60,687 bases of DNA from Caulobacter sp. (GCA_017744495.1 JAGIBE010000213.1:95491-156177); one strand, 5' to 3'. Shown: positions 26,139-35,822, counted from the first letter of the stretch. Made by a program: numbers and translations. Notes: generated from the letters alone by a model not told the origin.

Positions 26139-27092
26139 CTAGGCCTTCCGCTTCATCCGCACTTCGCGCACCGTGCCGGTCGACGAGTTCATCACCAGGG
26201 TGTGAGTGTGGACGAAACCGTCCTTGTAGGTCACCCCGTCCAGCAGGTTGCCCCAGGTGACCCCCGTGGCCGCGAAGATCGCGTCGGCGCGGACGATCTC
26301 GTGCAGGTCGTACTTCTTGTCGAGATCGGTGATGCCCCAGCGCGCCGCCCGGGCGCGCTCGTCGCCGTTGCGGAACAGCAGCCGGCCCTGGAACTGGCCG
26401 CCGACGCACTTCAGGGCCGCGCAAGCCAGCACGCCCTCGGGCGCGCCGCCGGAGCCGACATAGAGGTCGATGCCGGTCGACGGATCGGTGGTGGCGATCA
26501 CGCCCGCCACGTCACCGTCCGTGATCAGATTGACCCGCGCGCCCACCGACCGGATGCTGGCGAGGATCTCGGCGTGACGCGGACGATCCAGCACGCAGAC
26601 CGTGATGTGCTTGGGGTCGACGCCCTTGGCGGCGGCCACGGCCTTGACGTTGTCGGCCGGCGACTTGTCCAGGTCGATCACCCCGGCCGGCAGGCCCGGA
26701 CCGCAGGCGATCTTGTCCATGTAGGTGTCGGGGGCGTTCAGCAGGCTGCCCTTGGGAGCCCAGGCCATCACAGCCAGGGCGTTGGGCATGGCCTTAGCCG
26801 TCAAGGTGGTGCCTTCCAGCGGGTCCAGGGCGATGTCGATGGCGGGGCCCTGCCCCGTGCCGACCTTCTCGCCGATATAGAGCATCGGCGCTTCGTCGCG
26901 CTCGCCCTCGCCGATCACGATCTCGCCGTCGATCGCCAGTTCGTTCAGCGTGTTGCGCATGGCGTCGACCGCGGCCTGGTCGGCCGCCTTCTCGTCGCCC
27001 CGCCCCACCATCGACCAGGAGGCGATGGCGGCGGCTTCCGTCACACGGACCGCGTCCAGGACCAGCGAACGGTCCAGGGTCTTCGAACTCAT
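26139..27092 (-). CDS. glpX: Class II fructose-1,6-bisphosphatase GlpX
   Basis: A 317-residue lithium-sensitive-type phosphatase for fructose-1,6-bisphosphate (some family members also take sedoheptulose-1,7-bisphosphate). Motifs: DGEIVIGEGERDEAPMLYIGE, the metal site DIALDPLEGTTL, and YVGSGGAPEGVLACAALKC. The ATG at 27092 is preferred because GGGAG lies six bases before it; a TTG immediately upstream is also open. It follows hom by 53 bases and precedes fbp by 144, suggesting a shared transcript. Confidence 0.95.
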   Translation of the reverse strand: MSSKTLDRSLVLDAVRVTEAAAIASWSMVGRGDEKAADQAAVDAMRNTLNELAIDGEIVIGEGERDEAPMLYIGEKVGTGQGPAIDIALDPLEGTTLTAKAMPNALAVMAWAPKGSLLNAPDTYMDKIACGPGLPAGVIDLDKSPADNVKAVAAAKGVDPKHITVCVLDRPRHAEILASIRSVGARVNLITDGDVAGVIATTDPSTGIDLYVGSGGAPEGVLACAALKCVGGQFQGRLLFRNGDERARAARWGITDLDKKYDLHEIVRADAIFAATGVTWGNLLDGVTYKDGFVHTHTLVMNSSTGTVREVRMKRKA

Positions 27093-27145
27093 CAACGTCT
27101 CCCAGCCTATGCGAGGCTCATAGTCCCGGCCGCTTCGCGCGGCTC

Positions 27146-28435
27146 TCAGATGCGCGCAACGCGCAAAAGGCGGGGACGCTCTAGCACGGCGTGCAATTTT
27201 TCGATGCGACTAATCGCGTCGAGGAGATTGGATTCGGGAGTCGCGTGCGTAACAAGCACGATCGGGACGCCGCCCGCGCCTTCGACGGGCTTCTGCAGGA
27301 AGCTGTCGATCGACACCTTGCATTCGGCCAGGGTCTCGGAGATCGCGGCGATGGCGCCCGGCTCGTCGCGGACCATGACCCGCAGATAGGCCTTGCCCAC
27401 CGAACGGGCCGGATCGACGGCCACGAACGGCTTCAGCTGGCCGGCCGGCGCCTGGAACACCGGACGTTTCGCGGCGGTCATCACGTCGGCGATGTCGGCG
27501 GCCACGGCGGCGGCGGTCGGGCCGGCGCCCGCGCCCGGTCCCTGGATGAAGATCCGGCCGATCCGCTTTCCCTCGATGAACAGGGCGTTGAGCGCCCCGC
27601 CCGCCTGGGCCAGCGGATGCTCCAGCGGCACCAGCGACGGATGCACCTTCACCGACACGCCGTCGTCGCTCTTGGCCGCGCCGGCCACCAGCTTGATGCG
27701 GTAGCCAAGGTCCTTGGCCAGCTTGATGTCCAGCAGTTCGACCTCGCTGATGCCCTCGATCTCGGCGGCGTCGAAATCGGGCGCGCAGCCGAAGGCCAGG
27801 GCGGCCAGGATGCTGATCTTGTGGCCGGCGTCGAAGCCGCCGACGTCCATAGTCGGGTCGGCCTCGGCATAGCCCAGGGCCTGGGCCTCGCGCAGCACGT
27901 CGGCGAAGTCGCGGCCCGTCTTCTCCATCTCGCTGAGGATGAAGTTGCAGGTGCCGTTGAGGATGCCCGCCACGCCCACGACTTCGTCGCCGACCATGGC
28001 CTCGCGCAGCATCTTCACGGCCGGCGTGCCGCCCATGACGGCGGCCTCGAACAGTAGCGGCGCGTCATTGGCTTCCGCCAGGGCCGCCAACTCCGCGCCG
28101 TGCTCGGCGATCAGGGCCTTGTTGGCGGTGACCACCGGCTTGCCCAGCTTCAGGGCCGCCTCGACGGCGGCCTTGGCCGGGCCGTCGCTGCCGCCGACCA
28201 GTTCGACGAACAGGTCCACGTCCGGCGACGAGGCCAGGGCGACCGGGTCGTCGAACCAGGCCAGGCCCGAGATGTCGACGGTGCGCGGCCGCGACTTGGA
28301 ACGGGCCGAGACCGCCGTCACCACGGCGCGGTCGCCGGCCGGGGCGAAGTCCGGCTGCTCGGCCAGGAACTGCAACAGCCCTCCGCCGACGGTGCCGAGG
28401 CCGGCGACGCCGACGCGCCAGGTCTTCTGGGTCAT
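27146..28435 (-). CDS. hom: Homoserine dehydrogenase
   Basis: A 429-residue NAD(P)-dependent enzyme reducing aspartate semialdehyde to homoserine for threonine and methionine synthesis. It has the Rossmann motif VGVAGLGTVGGGLL, TANKALIAEHG, the catalytic segment GILNGTCNFIL, QALGYAEADPTMDVGGFDAGHK, and a C-terminal ACT domain (YLRVMVRDEPGAIAAIS) that usually mediates feedback by threonine. It lies 53 bases after the aminotransferase on the same strand. Confidence 0.95.
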   Translation of the reverse strand: MTQKTWRVGVAGLGTVGGGLLQFLAEQPDFAPAGDRAVVTAVSARSKSRPRTVDISGLAWFDDPVALASSPDVDLFVELVGGSDGPAKAAVEAALKLGKPVVTANKALIAEHGAELAALAEANDAPLLFEAAVMGGTPAVKMLREAMVGDEVVGVAGILNGTCNFILSEMEKTGRDFADVLREAQALGYAEADPTMDVGGFDAGHKISILAALAFGCAPDFDAAEIEGISEVELLDIKLAKDLGYRIKLVAGAAKSDDGVSVKVHPSLVPLEHPLAQAGGALNALFIEGKRIGRIFIQGPGAGAGPTAAAVAADIADVMTAAKRPVFQAPAGQLKPFVAVDPARSVGKAYLRVMVRDEPGAIAAISETLAECKVSIDSFLQKPVEGAGGVPIVLVTHATPESNLLDAISRIEKLHAVLERPRLLRVARI

Positions 28436-28488
28436 GCTTGCATTTCCTAGTCCGAGAGGCCGGGCGGCGTATCCCTTGGTGGGGCGCC

Positions 28489-29709
28489 CTAGACCTGTTC
28501 CATCTTGTTGTGCGCCTTGGCCAGGATCGTGTCGGCGTTGGCGATGAACTTCTTGACGTTGCGGGCGGCCTGCTTGATCCGCTGCTCGTTTTCCACAAGT
28601 CCGATGCGGACATAGCCCTCGCCGTACTCGCCGAAGCCGATGCCGGGGGCCACGGCGACGCCGGCCTCCTCGATCAGCAGGCGCGAGAACAGCATCGAGC
28701 CGGCCGCCTCGAACTGTTCCGGAATCTTGGCCCAGGCGAACATCGAGGCCGGTGGATTGGGGATGTCCCAGCCCGCGCTCTTCATCGACTTGATCAGGGT
28801 GTCGCGGCGGCTTTTGTAAATGGCGCGGATCTCGTCGACGCAGTCCTGCGGGCCGTTCAGCGCGGCGGCGGCTGCCACCTGCACCGGAGTGTAGGCGCCG
28901 TAGTCCAGGTAAGACTTCACGCGGGCCAGGGCCGAGCAGATGCGGGCGTTGCCGACCACCATGCCCACGCGCCAGCCGGCCATGGCGTAGGTTTTCGACA
29001 GCGAATTGACCTCCACGGCGATGTCCTTGGCCCCATCGACCTGCAGAATGGAGGGCGGCGGGTTGTTGTCGAAATAGATCTCGCCATAGGCCACGTCGCT
29101 GATCACCAGCAGGTCGTGCTTCTTCGCCAGCGCCACGGCGTCCTTATAGAAGTCCAGGTCCACCCACTGGGCGGTCGGATTGGACGGATAGGACAGGATC
29201 AGCACGCTGGCGGGCGGCACCGAGTGCTTGGCCGCGCGGCTGATGTTCGAGAGGTATTGCTCGGGGCTTAGCGCCGGCACGTGGCGGATGACGCCGCCGG
29301 CCATGATGAAGCCGAAGGCGTGGATCGGATAGGCCGGGTTCGGGCAGATGATCACGTCGCCCGGAGCGGTCAGGGCCTGGGCGAGGTTGGCGAAGCCTTC
29401 CTTCGACCCCAGAGTGGCGATCACCTCGGTGTCGGGGTTCAGCTTCACGCCGAAGCGGCGGCCGTAGTAGCCGGCCATGGCCTTGCGCAGGCCGGCGATG
29501 CCCTTCGAGGCCGAGTAGCGGCCGGCCTTGGGATCGCGAGCGGTCTCGATCAGCTTGTCGACGATATGCTTGGGGGTCGGCATGTCGGGATTGCCCATCC
29601 CGAAGTCGATGATGTCGGTCCCCTCGGCGCGCAGGCGCGCCTTGATCTTGTTCACCTCCTCGAAGACGTAGGGCGGGAGGCGGCGGATACGGTGAAAATC
29701 GGACGTCAT
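28489..29709 (-). CDS. Class I/II aminotransferase (AlaC/LL-DAP aminotransferase-like)
   Basis: A 406-residue PLP enzyme of fold type I. The N-terminus RRLPPYVFEEVNKIKARLRAEG and FGMGNPDMPTPKHIV are typical of AlaC-type glutamate-pyruvate transaminases, often annotated as LL-diaminopimelate or aspartate aminotransferase. The PLP lysine is in SLSKTYAMAGWRVG, the Asp in ISDVAYGE, and the carboxylate-binding Arg in YVRIGLVEN. ATG 29709 is chosen over the longer frame from 29787 because homology starts there. It leads the hom-glpX series; aspartate-family or alanine metabolism is likely. Confidence 0.85.
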   Translation of the reverse strand: MTSDFHRIRRLPPYVFEEVNKIKARLRAEGTDIIDFGMGNPDMPTPKHIVDKLIETARDPKAGRYSASKGIAGLRKAMAGYYGRRFGVKLNPDTEVIATLGSKEGFANLAQALTAPGDVIICPNPAYPIHAFGFIMAGGVIRHVPALSPEQYLSNISRAAKHSVPPASVLILSYPSNPTAQWVDLDFYKDAVALAKKHDLLVISDVAYGEIYFDNNPPPSILQVDGAKDIAVEVNSLSKTYAMAGWRVGMVVGNARICSALARVKSYLDYGAYTPVQVAAAAALNGPQDCVDEIRAIYKSRRDTLIKSMKSAGWDIPNPPASMFAWAKIPEQFEAAGSMLFSRLLIEEAGVAVAPGIGFGEYGEGYVRIGLVENEQRIKQAARNVKKFIANADTILAKAHNKMEQV

Positions 29710-29819
29710 GAAATGGCTCTTTGCGCCGCTACGGCGCGCCGGGAGCGGATGTCGGGCATGGATAGACCCCGAGCGGGGTATAGCCAAGCCAGTTACGGGA
29801 ATTTTATGCCTCCGTCGTC

Positions 29820-30302
29820 CTATTGGGGCTTGGACGGAGGCGCGGTAGCTCGATCGCGCGCCGCCTTTGCGAAGGCTTCGGTCGCGGCGCGGTCGGCGTC
29901 GGTGGGGATGTCGCTGGGCGGCGCCTTGCCGACCTTGCGGGCCTGGGCGGCGTAGCCTTCGGTGTCCGACAGGGTCCAGGTCTCGGGCGCGGTGTCGCGC
30001 TTCAGCTTGTCGGCGGCGACCTTTTCGGCACCCACGGCCTTCTTGAACTGGACGGGCGTGCGCACGTCGGTCGGAATGGCCGGAATGTCGATGAAGCGCG
30101 GCAGGGCCGCGTGCTTGGAGTCCTTGGCCGCGGCGTTGGCCTCGGCGGCGATCGGCGAATTCGGATCAGCGGGCGGCGGCGAGAACGGCGAAACAGACGA
30201 AAGCGACGAAGCGCAGGCGCTCAGTCCCGCCAGCAGGCCCACCAGGGCCGCGCCGCGAAAGAGTTCGCCAAGACGTGCGATTTTACCGGGTTGGTCGTTC
30301 AT
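29820..30302 (-). CDS. Predicted lipoprotein of unknown function
   Basis: A 160-residue protein with a lipobox (LAGLSAC) after an N-terminal hydrophobic stretch, so it is probably anchored to a membrane and faces the periplasm. The mature part is Ala/Pro/Asp/Lys-rich with FIDIPAIPTDVRTPVQFKKAV and ends in a Pro-rich tail. No known domain was recognised. It is divergent from phaC by 95 bases and lies 110 bases upstream of the aminotransferase on the same strand. Confidence 0.7.
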   Translation of the reverse strand: MNDQPGKIARLGELFRGAALVGLLAGLSACASSLSSVSPFSPPPADPNSPIAAEANAAAKDSKHAALPRFIDIPAIPTDVRTPVQFKKAVGAEKVAADKLKRDTAPETWTLSDTEGYAAQARKVGKAPPSDIPTDADRAATEAFAKAARDRATAPPSKPQ

Positions 30303-30397
30303 CTTGTCTCAGGTCTTATGCGATGATCGCGGCGAGCGAAAGGCCATCCGAGCCGTTGAGGCGAGATGGTCGAAGAGATGACGGTGCAAGGAGCTCC

Positions 30398-32398
30398 ATG
30401 GCCACGACCGAAACCTCCCCCAAACCGCGCAAAAAGCCCGCTCCCAAGGCGGACACGGCGCCGGCCGCCGCCAAGACCAAGAGCAAGGCCGGGCCGAAGG
30501 TTCCGCCGAAAGCCGATCCGTCGCCGGAGCCCCGCGCCCAGGGCGCCGAATCGACCGGCCGGACCCAGCCACCGCCGCCCGCCGCGCTCCCCGACTTTGA
30601 AGCCTTCCTGTCGCCCGACCAGCGCCAGATGCTGGAGACCCTGTCGGCCAACCTGGCCCGGGCCGCCGTCACCGCCCAGGGCGCGATCGCCGAGGCGGCC
30701 CTGCGCCAGGCCGACCGCCCCGCCGCCCTCAGCCCCGATCCCTTCCACGTCGGTCCCGCTTTCAATGAGGTGATGACCAGTCTGGCCGCCCAGCCCGACC
30801 GGCTGCTGCGGGCCCAGGCCGATCTCTTCAGCCGCTACATGGACCTGTGGCAGTCGGCCGCCCGCAAGGCGACGGGCGAACAGGCCGAGCCCGTGGTCGC
30901 CCCCGCGCCGGGCGACAAGCGGTTCAGCGACCCCGACTGGGCGTCCAACCCGATGTTCGACATGATGAAACAGAGCTACCTGCTGTCGTCGAACTGGCTG
31001 AACGACCTGGTCTCGCAGGCCCAGGGCGTCGATCCCTCGACCAAGCGCCGGGTCGAGTTCTTCACCAAGATGCTGACGGACGCCTTCTCGCCGTCGAACT
31101 TCCTGATCTCCAACCCCGCCGCCCTGCGCGAGGTGATGCAGAGCAAGGGCGAGAGCCTGGTGCGCGGCATGCAGAACTTCGCCGCCGACCTGGAGCGCGG
31201 CGGCGGCCAGCTGGCGATCAGCCAGACGGACTTGGCCAAGTTCAAGGTCGGCGAGAACGTCGCCACCGCCCCGGGCAAGGTCGTCTACCAGAACGACATC
31301 CTGCAGCTGCTGCAGTTCTCCCCCACCACCGAGACGGTGCACGAGATCCCGCTGCTGATCTTCCCGCCGTGGATCAACAAGTTCTACATCCTGGACCTGC
31401 GGCCCGAGAACTCGATGATCCGCTGGCTGACCGGCCAGGGCTTCACGGTGTTCGTCGCCTCGTGGGTCAATCCGGACGAGCGCCAGGCGACCAAGACCTT
31501 CGAGGACTACATGCTCGAAGGCATCTACGACGCGACCCAGCAGGTCATGACCCAGGCCGGCGTCGATCGGGTCAACACGGTCGGCTACTGCATCGGCGGC
31601 ACCCTGCTGTCCTGCGCCCTGGCCCACATGGCCGCCAAGGGCGACAAGCGGATCAATTCGGCCACCTTCTTCGCGGCTCAGCAGGACTTCTCCGAAGCCG
31701 GCGACCTGCTCCTCTTCACCAATGAGGAATGGCTGCAGTCGATCGAGACCCTGATGGACCAGCAGGGCGGCTACCTGCCCAGCCAGTCGATGGCCGACAC
31801 CTTCAACAGCCTGCGCGGCAACGACCTGATCTGGTCGTTCTTCATCAACAACTACCTGATGGGCAAGGAGCCGCGGCCGTTCGACCTGCTGTTCTGGAAC
31901 GCCGACCAGACGCGGATGCCCAAGTCGCTGCACCTGTTCTATCTGCGCAATTTCTATAAGGACAATGCCCTGACGACGGGCCATCTGACTCTGGGCGGCG
32001 AGCAACTGGACCTGTCGAAGGTGAAGACCCCGATCTATGTGCAGTCGTCCAAGGACGACCACATCGCGCCCTATCCCAGCGTCTATCGCGGCGCGCGGGC
32101 GTTCGGCGGGCCGGTGACCTTCACCATGGCGGGCTCGGGCCACATCGCCGGGGTGATCAACCATCCGGACGCCAACAAGTACCAGCACTGGACCAACGAC
32201 CAGCTCCCGGCCTCGGTGGAGGATTGGCGGGCCGGCGCGGCCGAGCATCCCGGCTCGTGGTGGCCGCATTGGGCGACGTGGCTGAAGGCCCTGTCCGGCG
32301 AGCAGGTCCCGGCCCGCGACCCGGCCAAAGGCGCCCTCAAGCCGATCGAGGACGCCCCGGGCAGCTTCGTCCGCGTGCGGTCGAACGCGGACGCCTAG
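30398..32398 (+). CDS. phaC: Class I polyhydroxyalkanoate synthase PhaC
   Basis: A 666-residue enzyme polymerising 3-hydroxyacyl-CoA into storage polyester. The lipase-like box GYCIGG holds the catalytic Cys (residue 398); the Asp is in SSKDDHIAPY and the His in GSGHIAGVINHP. The PhaC N-terminal domain covers DWASNPMFDMMKQSYLLSS through FPPWINKFYILDL. The first 60 residues are a Lys/Ala/Pro-rich tail, longer than usual. AAGGAG four bases before the ATG at 30398 fixes the start; the longer upstream frame overlaps the divergent lipoprotein. No phaA, phaB, phasin or depolymerase is adjacent. Confidence 0.95.
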   Translation: MATTETSPKPRKKPAPKADTAPAAAKTKSKAGPKVPPKADPSPEPRAQGAESTGRTQPPPPAALPDFEAFLSPDQRQMLETLSANLARAAVTAQGAIAEAALRQADRPAALSPDPFHVGPAFNEVMTSLAAQPDRLLRAQADLFSRYMDLWQSAARKATGEQAEPVVAPAPGDKRFSDPDWASNPMFDMMKQSYLLSSNWLNDLVSQAQGVDPSTKRRVEFFTKMLTDAFSPSNFLISNPAALREVMQSKGESLVRGMQNFAADLERGGGQLAISQTDLAKFKVGENVATAPGKVVYQNDILQLLQFSPTTETVHEIPLLIFPPWINKFYILDLRPENSMIRWLTGQGFTVFVASWVNPDERQATKTFEDYMLEGIYDATQQVMTQAGVDRVNTVGYCIGGTLLSCALAHMAAKGDKRINSATFFAAQQDFSEAGDLLLFTNEEWLQSIETLMDQQGGYLPSQSMADTFNSLRGNDLIWSFFINNYLMGKEPRPFDLLFWNADQTRMPKSLHLFYLRNFYKDNALTTGHLTLGGEQLDLSKVKTPIYVQSSKDDHIAPYPSVYRGARAFGGPVTFTMAGSGHIAGVINHPDANKYQHWTNDQLPASVEDWRAGAAEHPGSWWPHWATWLKALSGEQVPARDPAKGALKPIEDAPGSFVRVRSNADA

Positions 32399-32758
32399 TC
32401 AGATCAGGCCCACCTCGTAGGCCAGTTCGACCGGCATTGCCTCGGCGCGGTCGATCAGCGGCTGCACGCGCTCGAGATGCTCGGTGAAGCGGGGGTCACG
32501 GCGGAAACGCTCGGCGTCCTGGGCGGTCTCGAACGACGTGACCAGCACCACCACGCCCTTGGCCGGCGACTTCAGCATGCGGGTTCCGCGCACGCCCTGG
32601 ACCTGGCCGCGCACCCGCATGAACTGGGCGTGCTGCAGCTCGACGAACTCGTCGAACCGGCCCGGCTTGGTCTGGATGATGCTGACGCTGAAGACCGGCG
32701 GGTCGGCCAGGGCAGAGGCGACCGTGGCGAGATCGGGAACGGTGAGCGTGGTGGTCAT
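32399..32758 (-). CDS. Antibiotic-biosynthesis-monooxygenase-fold (ABM) protein
   Basis: A 119-residue dimeric alpha-beta barrel type protein. VFSVSIIQTKPGRFDEFVELQHAQF and VLVTSFETAQDAERFRRDPRFTEHLE fit the ABM/YgiN-like class, which includes quinol monooxygenases and small oxidative-stress enzymes. It is divergent from a SoxR-family gene with a SoxR-like operator between them, so it is probably a redox-stress target. It is convergent with phaC with no spacer. The exact reaction is unknown. Confidence 0.75.
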   Translation of the reverse strand: MTTTLTVPDLATVASALADPPVFSVSIIQTKPGRFDEFVELQHAQFMRVRGQVQGVRGTRMLKSPAKGVVVLVTSFETAQDAERFRRDPRFTEHLERVQPLIDRAEAMPVELAYEVGLI

Positions 32759-32805
32759 GGCGGCTCCTGAAGGGCGTTGCCGTGGAAGGAGCCCTCCGTG
32801 TAAAA

Positions 32806-32823
32806 CCTCAACCAAAGTTGAGA
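32806..32823. promoter_or_regulatory. SoxR-type operator
   Basis: CCTCAACCAAAGTTGAGA is a near-perfect 18-bp dyad closely resembling the enterobacterial soxS operator CCTCAAGTTAACTTGAGG. It sits between the soxR-like gene and the divergent ABM gene, where a MerR-family activator would bind within an over-long -35/-10 spacer. Confidence 0.75.
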
Positions 32824-32833
32824 TCAAGCACCG

Positions 32834-33316
32834 ATGCCAAATTCTAAAAGGAGCCCATCGGATTGCGGCTTTCCCGCCGGTACGCTCAGCGTCGGCGAGG
32901 TGGCCAAGCGCAGCGGCGTGGCGGTGTCGACCCTGCACTTCTACGAGACCAAGGGCCTGATCCGCAGTCTGCGGACCGAGGGCAACCAGCGGCGCTATCC
33001 GCGGGGCGTCCTGCGGCGGGTGGCGGTGATCAAGGTGGCCCAGCGGACCGGCATCCCCCTGGCCTCGATCCAGACGGCGTTGGCCCGCCTGCCCGACGGC
33101 CGCGCGCCGACGGCCGACGACTGGGCCGAGTTGTCGCGCGCCTGGCGGGCCGAGCTGGACGAGCGCATCCTCCGCCTGGCCCAGCTGCGCGACCAGTTGG
33201 ACGACTGCATCGGCTGTGGCTGCCTCTCGCTGAAGACCTGCCCGCTGCGGAACCCGCAGGACGTGCTGAGCGGCCAAGGCGCCGGGCCGCGGCTCCTGGA
33301 GCCGGAGGCCGGTTAG
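32834..33316 (+). CDS. soxR: SoxR-type MerR-family redox regulator
   Basis: A 160-residue MerR-family activator with an N-terminal HTH ([28 protein letters not shown], residues about 18-45), a dimerisation helix, and a C-terminal cluster motif [12 protein letters not shown]. The C-x2-C-x-C-x5-C spacing is that of the SoxR [2Fe-2S] cluster sensing redox-cycling compounds or superoxide. The target is probably the divergent ABM gene; no soxS is present, as expected outside enterics. The ATG at 32834 starts 11 bases after the operator. Confidence 0.92.
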   Translation: MPNSKRSPSDCGFPAGTLSVGEVAKRSGVAVSTLHFYETKGLIRSLRTEGNQRRYPRGVLRRVAVIKVAQRTGIPLASIQTALARLPDGRAPTADDWAELSRAWRAELDERILRLAQLRDQLDDCIGCGCLSLKTCPLRNPQDVLSGQGAGPRLLEPEAG

Positions 33317-33403
33317 GCGACTGCACCGCCGGCGCGTTGGAACTCCACACGAGCGACCCATGTTCGCCCAAAACTCGCCGGGATTCTGGTCGAGCTTGCC
33401 GGC

Positions 33404-34033
33404 ATGGGACTCAACCGCCGGACAGCACTAGGGATGCTGCTCGCGACGCCGATCCTCGGTGCGGGCGAGGCGTTGGCGCGTCCGGCGCCGGCCTCGAGCG
33501 GCGAGCGCCTGGCCCAGGCCGCGCGCAGCCAAGTGGGGGTGACCAAGGACTACGATCCCAGCTACCGCGCCATCCCCTACCCCAACGGCGACGTCCTGCG
33601 CTCGACCGGCGTCTGCGCCGACGTGCTGGTGCGCGCCGCCCGCGACGCCTGGCGCGCGGACCTGCAGCAGCTGATCCATGAGGACATGATCCGGAACTTC
33701 GACGCCTATCCCTCGCGGCGCGCCTGGGGGCTGAAGGGGCCGGACTCCAACATCGACCACCGCCGGGTGCTGAACCTGGAAGCCTATCTTGAGCGCCAAA
33801 GGGCCCTGCTGGCCCGCGCGCCCGCCAAGAGCGTCGGCGACCGGTTCGACGATCCCTTGCCCGGCGACATCCTGACCTGGCGCGTCTGGGGCGGCCGGCC
33901 GCACATCGGCGTGGTCAGCCAGGGCCCTGAGCATGTTCGCGTGGTCCACAACATCGGCTGGGGCGCCAAGGAGGAACCGCTGTGGATGTTCAAACTCCAC
34001 ACCGCCGTCGGGCACTACCGGTGGCGGGTATGA
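33404..34033 (+). CDS. DUF1287 family exported protein
   Basis: A 209-residue protein with an N-terminal export signal (LNRRTALGMLLATPILGAGEALA, twin-Arg-like). The DUF1287 domain shows YDPSYRAIPYPNGDV, a STGVCADVLVRAARDA segment with the conserved Cys, SNIDHRRVLNLEAYL, PGDILTWRV and HIGVVSQ. The Cys/His arrangement resembles NlpC/P60-like hydrolases, so a cell-wall role is plausible but unproven. It is convergent with argC, with 10 bases between the stops. Confidence 0.82.
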   Translation: MGLNRRTALGMLLATPILGAGEALARPAPASSGERLAQAARSQVGVTKDYDPSYRAIPYPNGDVLRSTGVCADVLVRAARDAWRADLQQLIHEDMIRNFDAYPSRRAWGLKGPDSNIDHRRVLNLEAYLERQRALLARAPAKSVGDRFDDPLPGDILTWRVWGGRPHIGVVSQGPEHVRVVHNIGWGAKEEPLWMFKLHTAVGHYRWRV

Positions 34034-34043
34034 GACGCAGGCC

Positions 34044-34991
34044 CTAGAGCCCGGCGCTTTCCTTCAGGCCCAGCACCAGGTTCAGGTTCTGAACCGCCGC
34101 GCCCGACGCGCCCTTGCCCAGGTTGTCCAGCAGAGCCACCAGGCGGACCTGACCACTGCTTTCCGAGCCGAACACGAACAGCTTCAGGCGGTTGGTGTTG
34201 TTCAGGCCTTCCGGGTCCAGGGTGGTCAGGGCCTTGCACTCGGCGATGGACGCCACCTCGACGAAGGCCTCGCGGTCGTAGTGGTCGGCCAGGGCCTCGT
34301 GGATCTCGTTGAGCGAGATGCTGCCGTTCAACATGCTCAGGTGCAGCGGCAACTCGACCAGCATGCCCTGGGCGTAGCGGCCCACGGCCGGGGTGAAGAT
34401 CGGCCGGGTCAGCAGGCCGCCGTGGGCCTGGATTTCGGGCAGGTGCTTGTGGTTCAGTCCCGTGGCGTAGATCCGGTACGGAACCGTCGTGTAGTTCGGC
34501 GAGGTCTTGTCCTCGAACTCGGCGATCATAGCCTTGCCGCCGCCCGTATAGCCGGACACGGCGTTGAACGAGATCGGCAGATCGGCGGCGATGATGTCGT
34601 TCGAGACCAGCGGCCGGACGAGGGCGATGGCGCCCGTGGCGTAACAGCCGGGGTTCGACACCCGCGTCGACTTGGCGATCTTGCCGCGCTGCTCTTCGTC
34701 CAGCTCCGGGAAGCCATAGGTCCAGCCGGCCGCGGTGCGGTGAGCGGTCGACGCGTCGATCACCTTGACCTTCGGGTCCTCGATCAGCGCTACGGCTTCC
34801 TTGGCCGCGTCGTCGGGCAGGCACAGGATCACCGCGTCGGCGCCATTCAGCATGGCCTTGCGGGCCTCGGGGTCCTTGCGCTTGTCCGGATCGATCGAGA
34901 CCAGCTGCAGGTCCTTGCGGCCGACCAGGCGCTCGCGGATCTGCAACCCGGTGGTGCCCGCTTCGCCGTCGATGAAGACCTTGGGGGCCAT
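34044..34991 (-). CDS. argC: N-acetyl-gamma-glutamyl-phosphate reductase (type 2)
   Basis: A 315-residue NADPH-dependent enzyme of arginine synthesis. It starts [18 protein letters not shown], contains the catalytic Cys in [13 protein letters not shown] and continues with [11 protein letters not shown] and [17 protein letters not shown]. The short length and this N-terminus are those of the type 2 ArgC common in alphaproteobacteria. The ATG at 34991 is preceded by GGGAGGG. The longer open frame beyond it lacks homology and overlaps the divergent DsbA-like gene. Confidence 0.94.
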   Translation of the reverse strand: MAPKVFIDGEAGTTGLQIRERLVGRKDLQLVSIDPDKRKDPEARKAMLNGADAVILCLPDDAAKEAVALIEDPKVKVIDASTAHRTAAGWTYGFPELDEEQRGKIAKSTRVSNPGCYATGAIALVRPLVSNDIIAADLPISFNAVSGYTGGGKAMIAEFEDKTSPNYTTVPYRIYATGLNHKHLPEIQAHGGLLTRPIFTPAVGRYAQGMLVELPLHLSMLNGSISLNEIHEALADHYDREAFVEVASIAECKALTTLDPEGLNNTNRLKLFVFGSESSGQVRLVALLDNLGKGASGAAVQNLNLVLGLKESAGL

Positions 34992-35142
34992 GCGCCCTCC
35001 CGTAACCCGAACCTTTAGGAGCGGTCCCTCTAGCCTACTCCGTTGGGGAGCGAAACGGGTCTTCGCGCCACCCCCGCCAGGTTCGTGTGCAATCGCGTGC
35101 ACGCGCCCTATATCTGCGGTCTCGACATTATCGGACCGCGCC

Positions 35143-35790
35143 ATGACCAAGCCCCTCAAGATCGACTTTGTCTCCGACGTCTCCTGCCCCTGGTGCATCG
35201 TGGGCCTGGGCGGGCTGGAGACCGCGCTGGCGCGGGTCGGCGACCTGGTCGAGGCCGACATCCGCTTCCAGCCGTTCGAGCTGAACCCGAACATGCCGCC
35301 CGAGGGCCAGAACATCGTCGAGCACGTCGGCCAGAAGTACGGCGCGACGCCCGAGCAGTCGGCGGTCAACCGCAAGGCCATCCACGACCGCGCCGCCTCG
35401 GTGGGCTTTACGATGAAGACCAACGAGAACAGCCGCATCTACAATACCTTCGACGCCCACCGCTTGCTGCACTGGGCCGGGATCGTCGGCGGCCAGCAGG
35501 CCCTGAAGCACGCCCTGTTCGACGCCTATTTCACCGACGGCCTCAGCCCGGCCGACCACGACGTCCTGGTGGCGGCGGCGGAAAAGGCAGGCCTGGACGG
35601 CGTGGCCGCGCGCGAGGTGCTGACCTCGGGCCAGTACGCCCAGGAGGTCCGCGACGCCGAACGCCGCTGGCAGTCGGCGGGGATCAACTCCGTGCCGGCC
35701 GTGGTGATCAACGACCGCTACCTGATCTCGGGCGGCCAGCCGCCGGAATATTTCGAGCAGGCTTTGCGCCAAATCGCCGCCGAAGCCTGA
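35143..35790 (+). CDS. DsbA-family (FrnE-like) thiol oxidoreductase
   Basis: A 215-residue thioredoxin-fold protein of the DsbA/FrnE type. The active-site CxxC is CPWC (VSCPWCIVG), followed by [11 protein letters not shown], an alpha-helical insert with [12 protein letters not shown], and the cis-Pro region [20 protein letters not shown]. There is no signal peptide, so it is cytoplasmic, like FrnE and polyketide-associated isomerases. Disulfide or glutathione-linked chemistry is likely; the substrate is unknown. Confidence 0.9.
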   Translation: MTKPLKIDFVSDVSCPWCIVGLGGLETALARVGDLVEADIRFQPFELNPNMPPEGQNIVEHVGQKYGATPEQSAVNRKAIHDRAASVGFTMKTNENSRIYNTFDAHRLLHWAGIVGGQQALKHALFDAYFTDGLSPADHDVLVAAAEKAGLDGVAAREVLTSGQYAQEVRDAERRWQSAGINSVPAVVINDRYLISGGQPPEYFEQALRQIAAEA

Positions 35791-35822
35791 CCGACGTTCG
35801 ACGAGAAAAATTCACCTTAAGC

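Noticed and set aside
30299-32269. 656-codon minus-strand frame antisense to phaC
   Set aside because: Arg/Gly/Leu/Gln-rich shadow; the phaC frame is unambiguous with all catalytic motifs.
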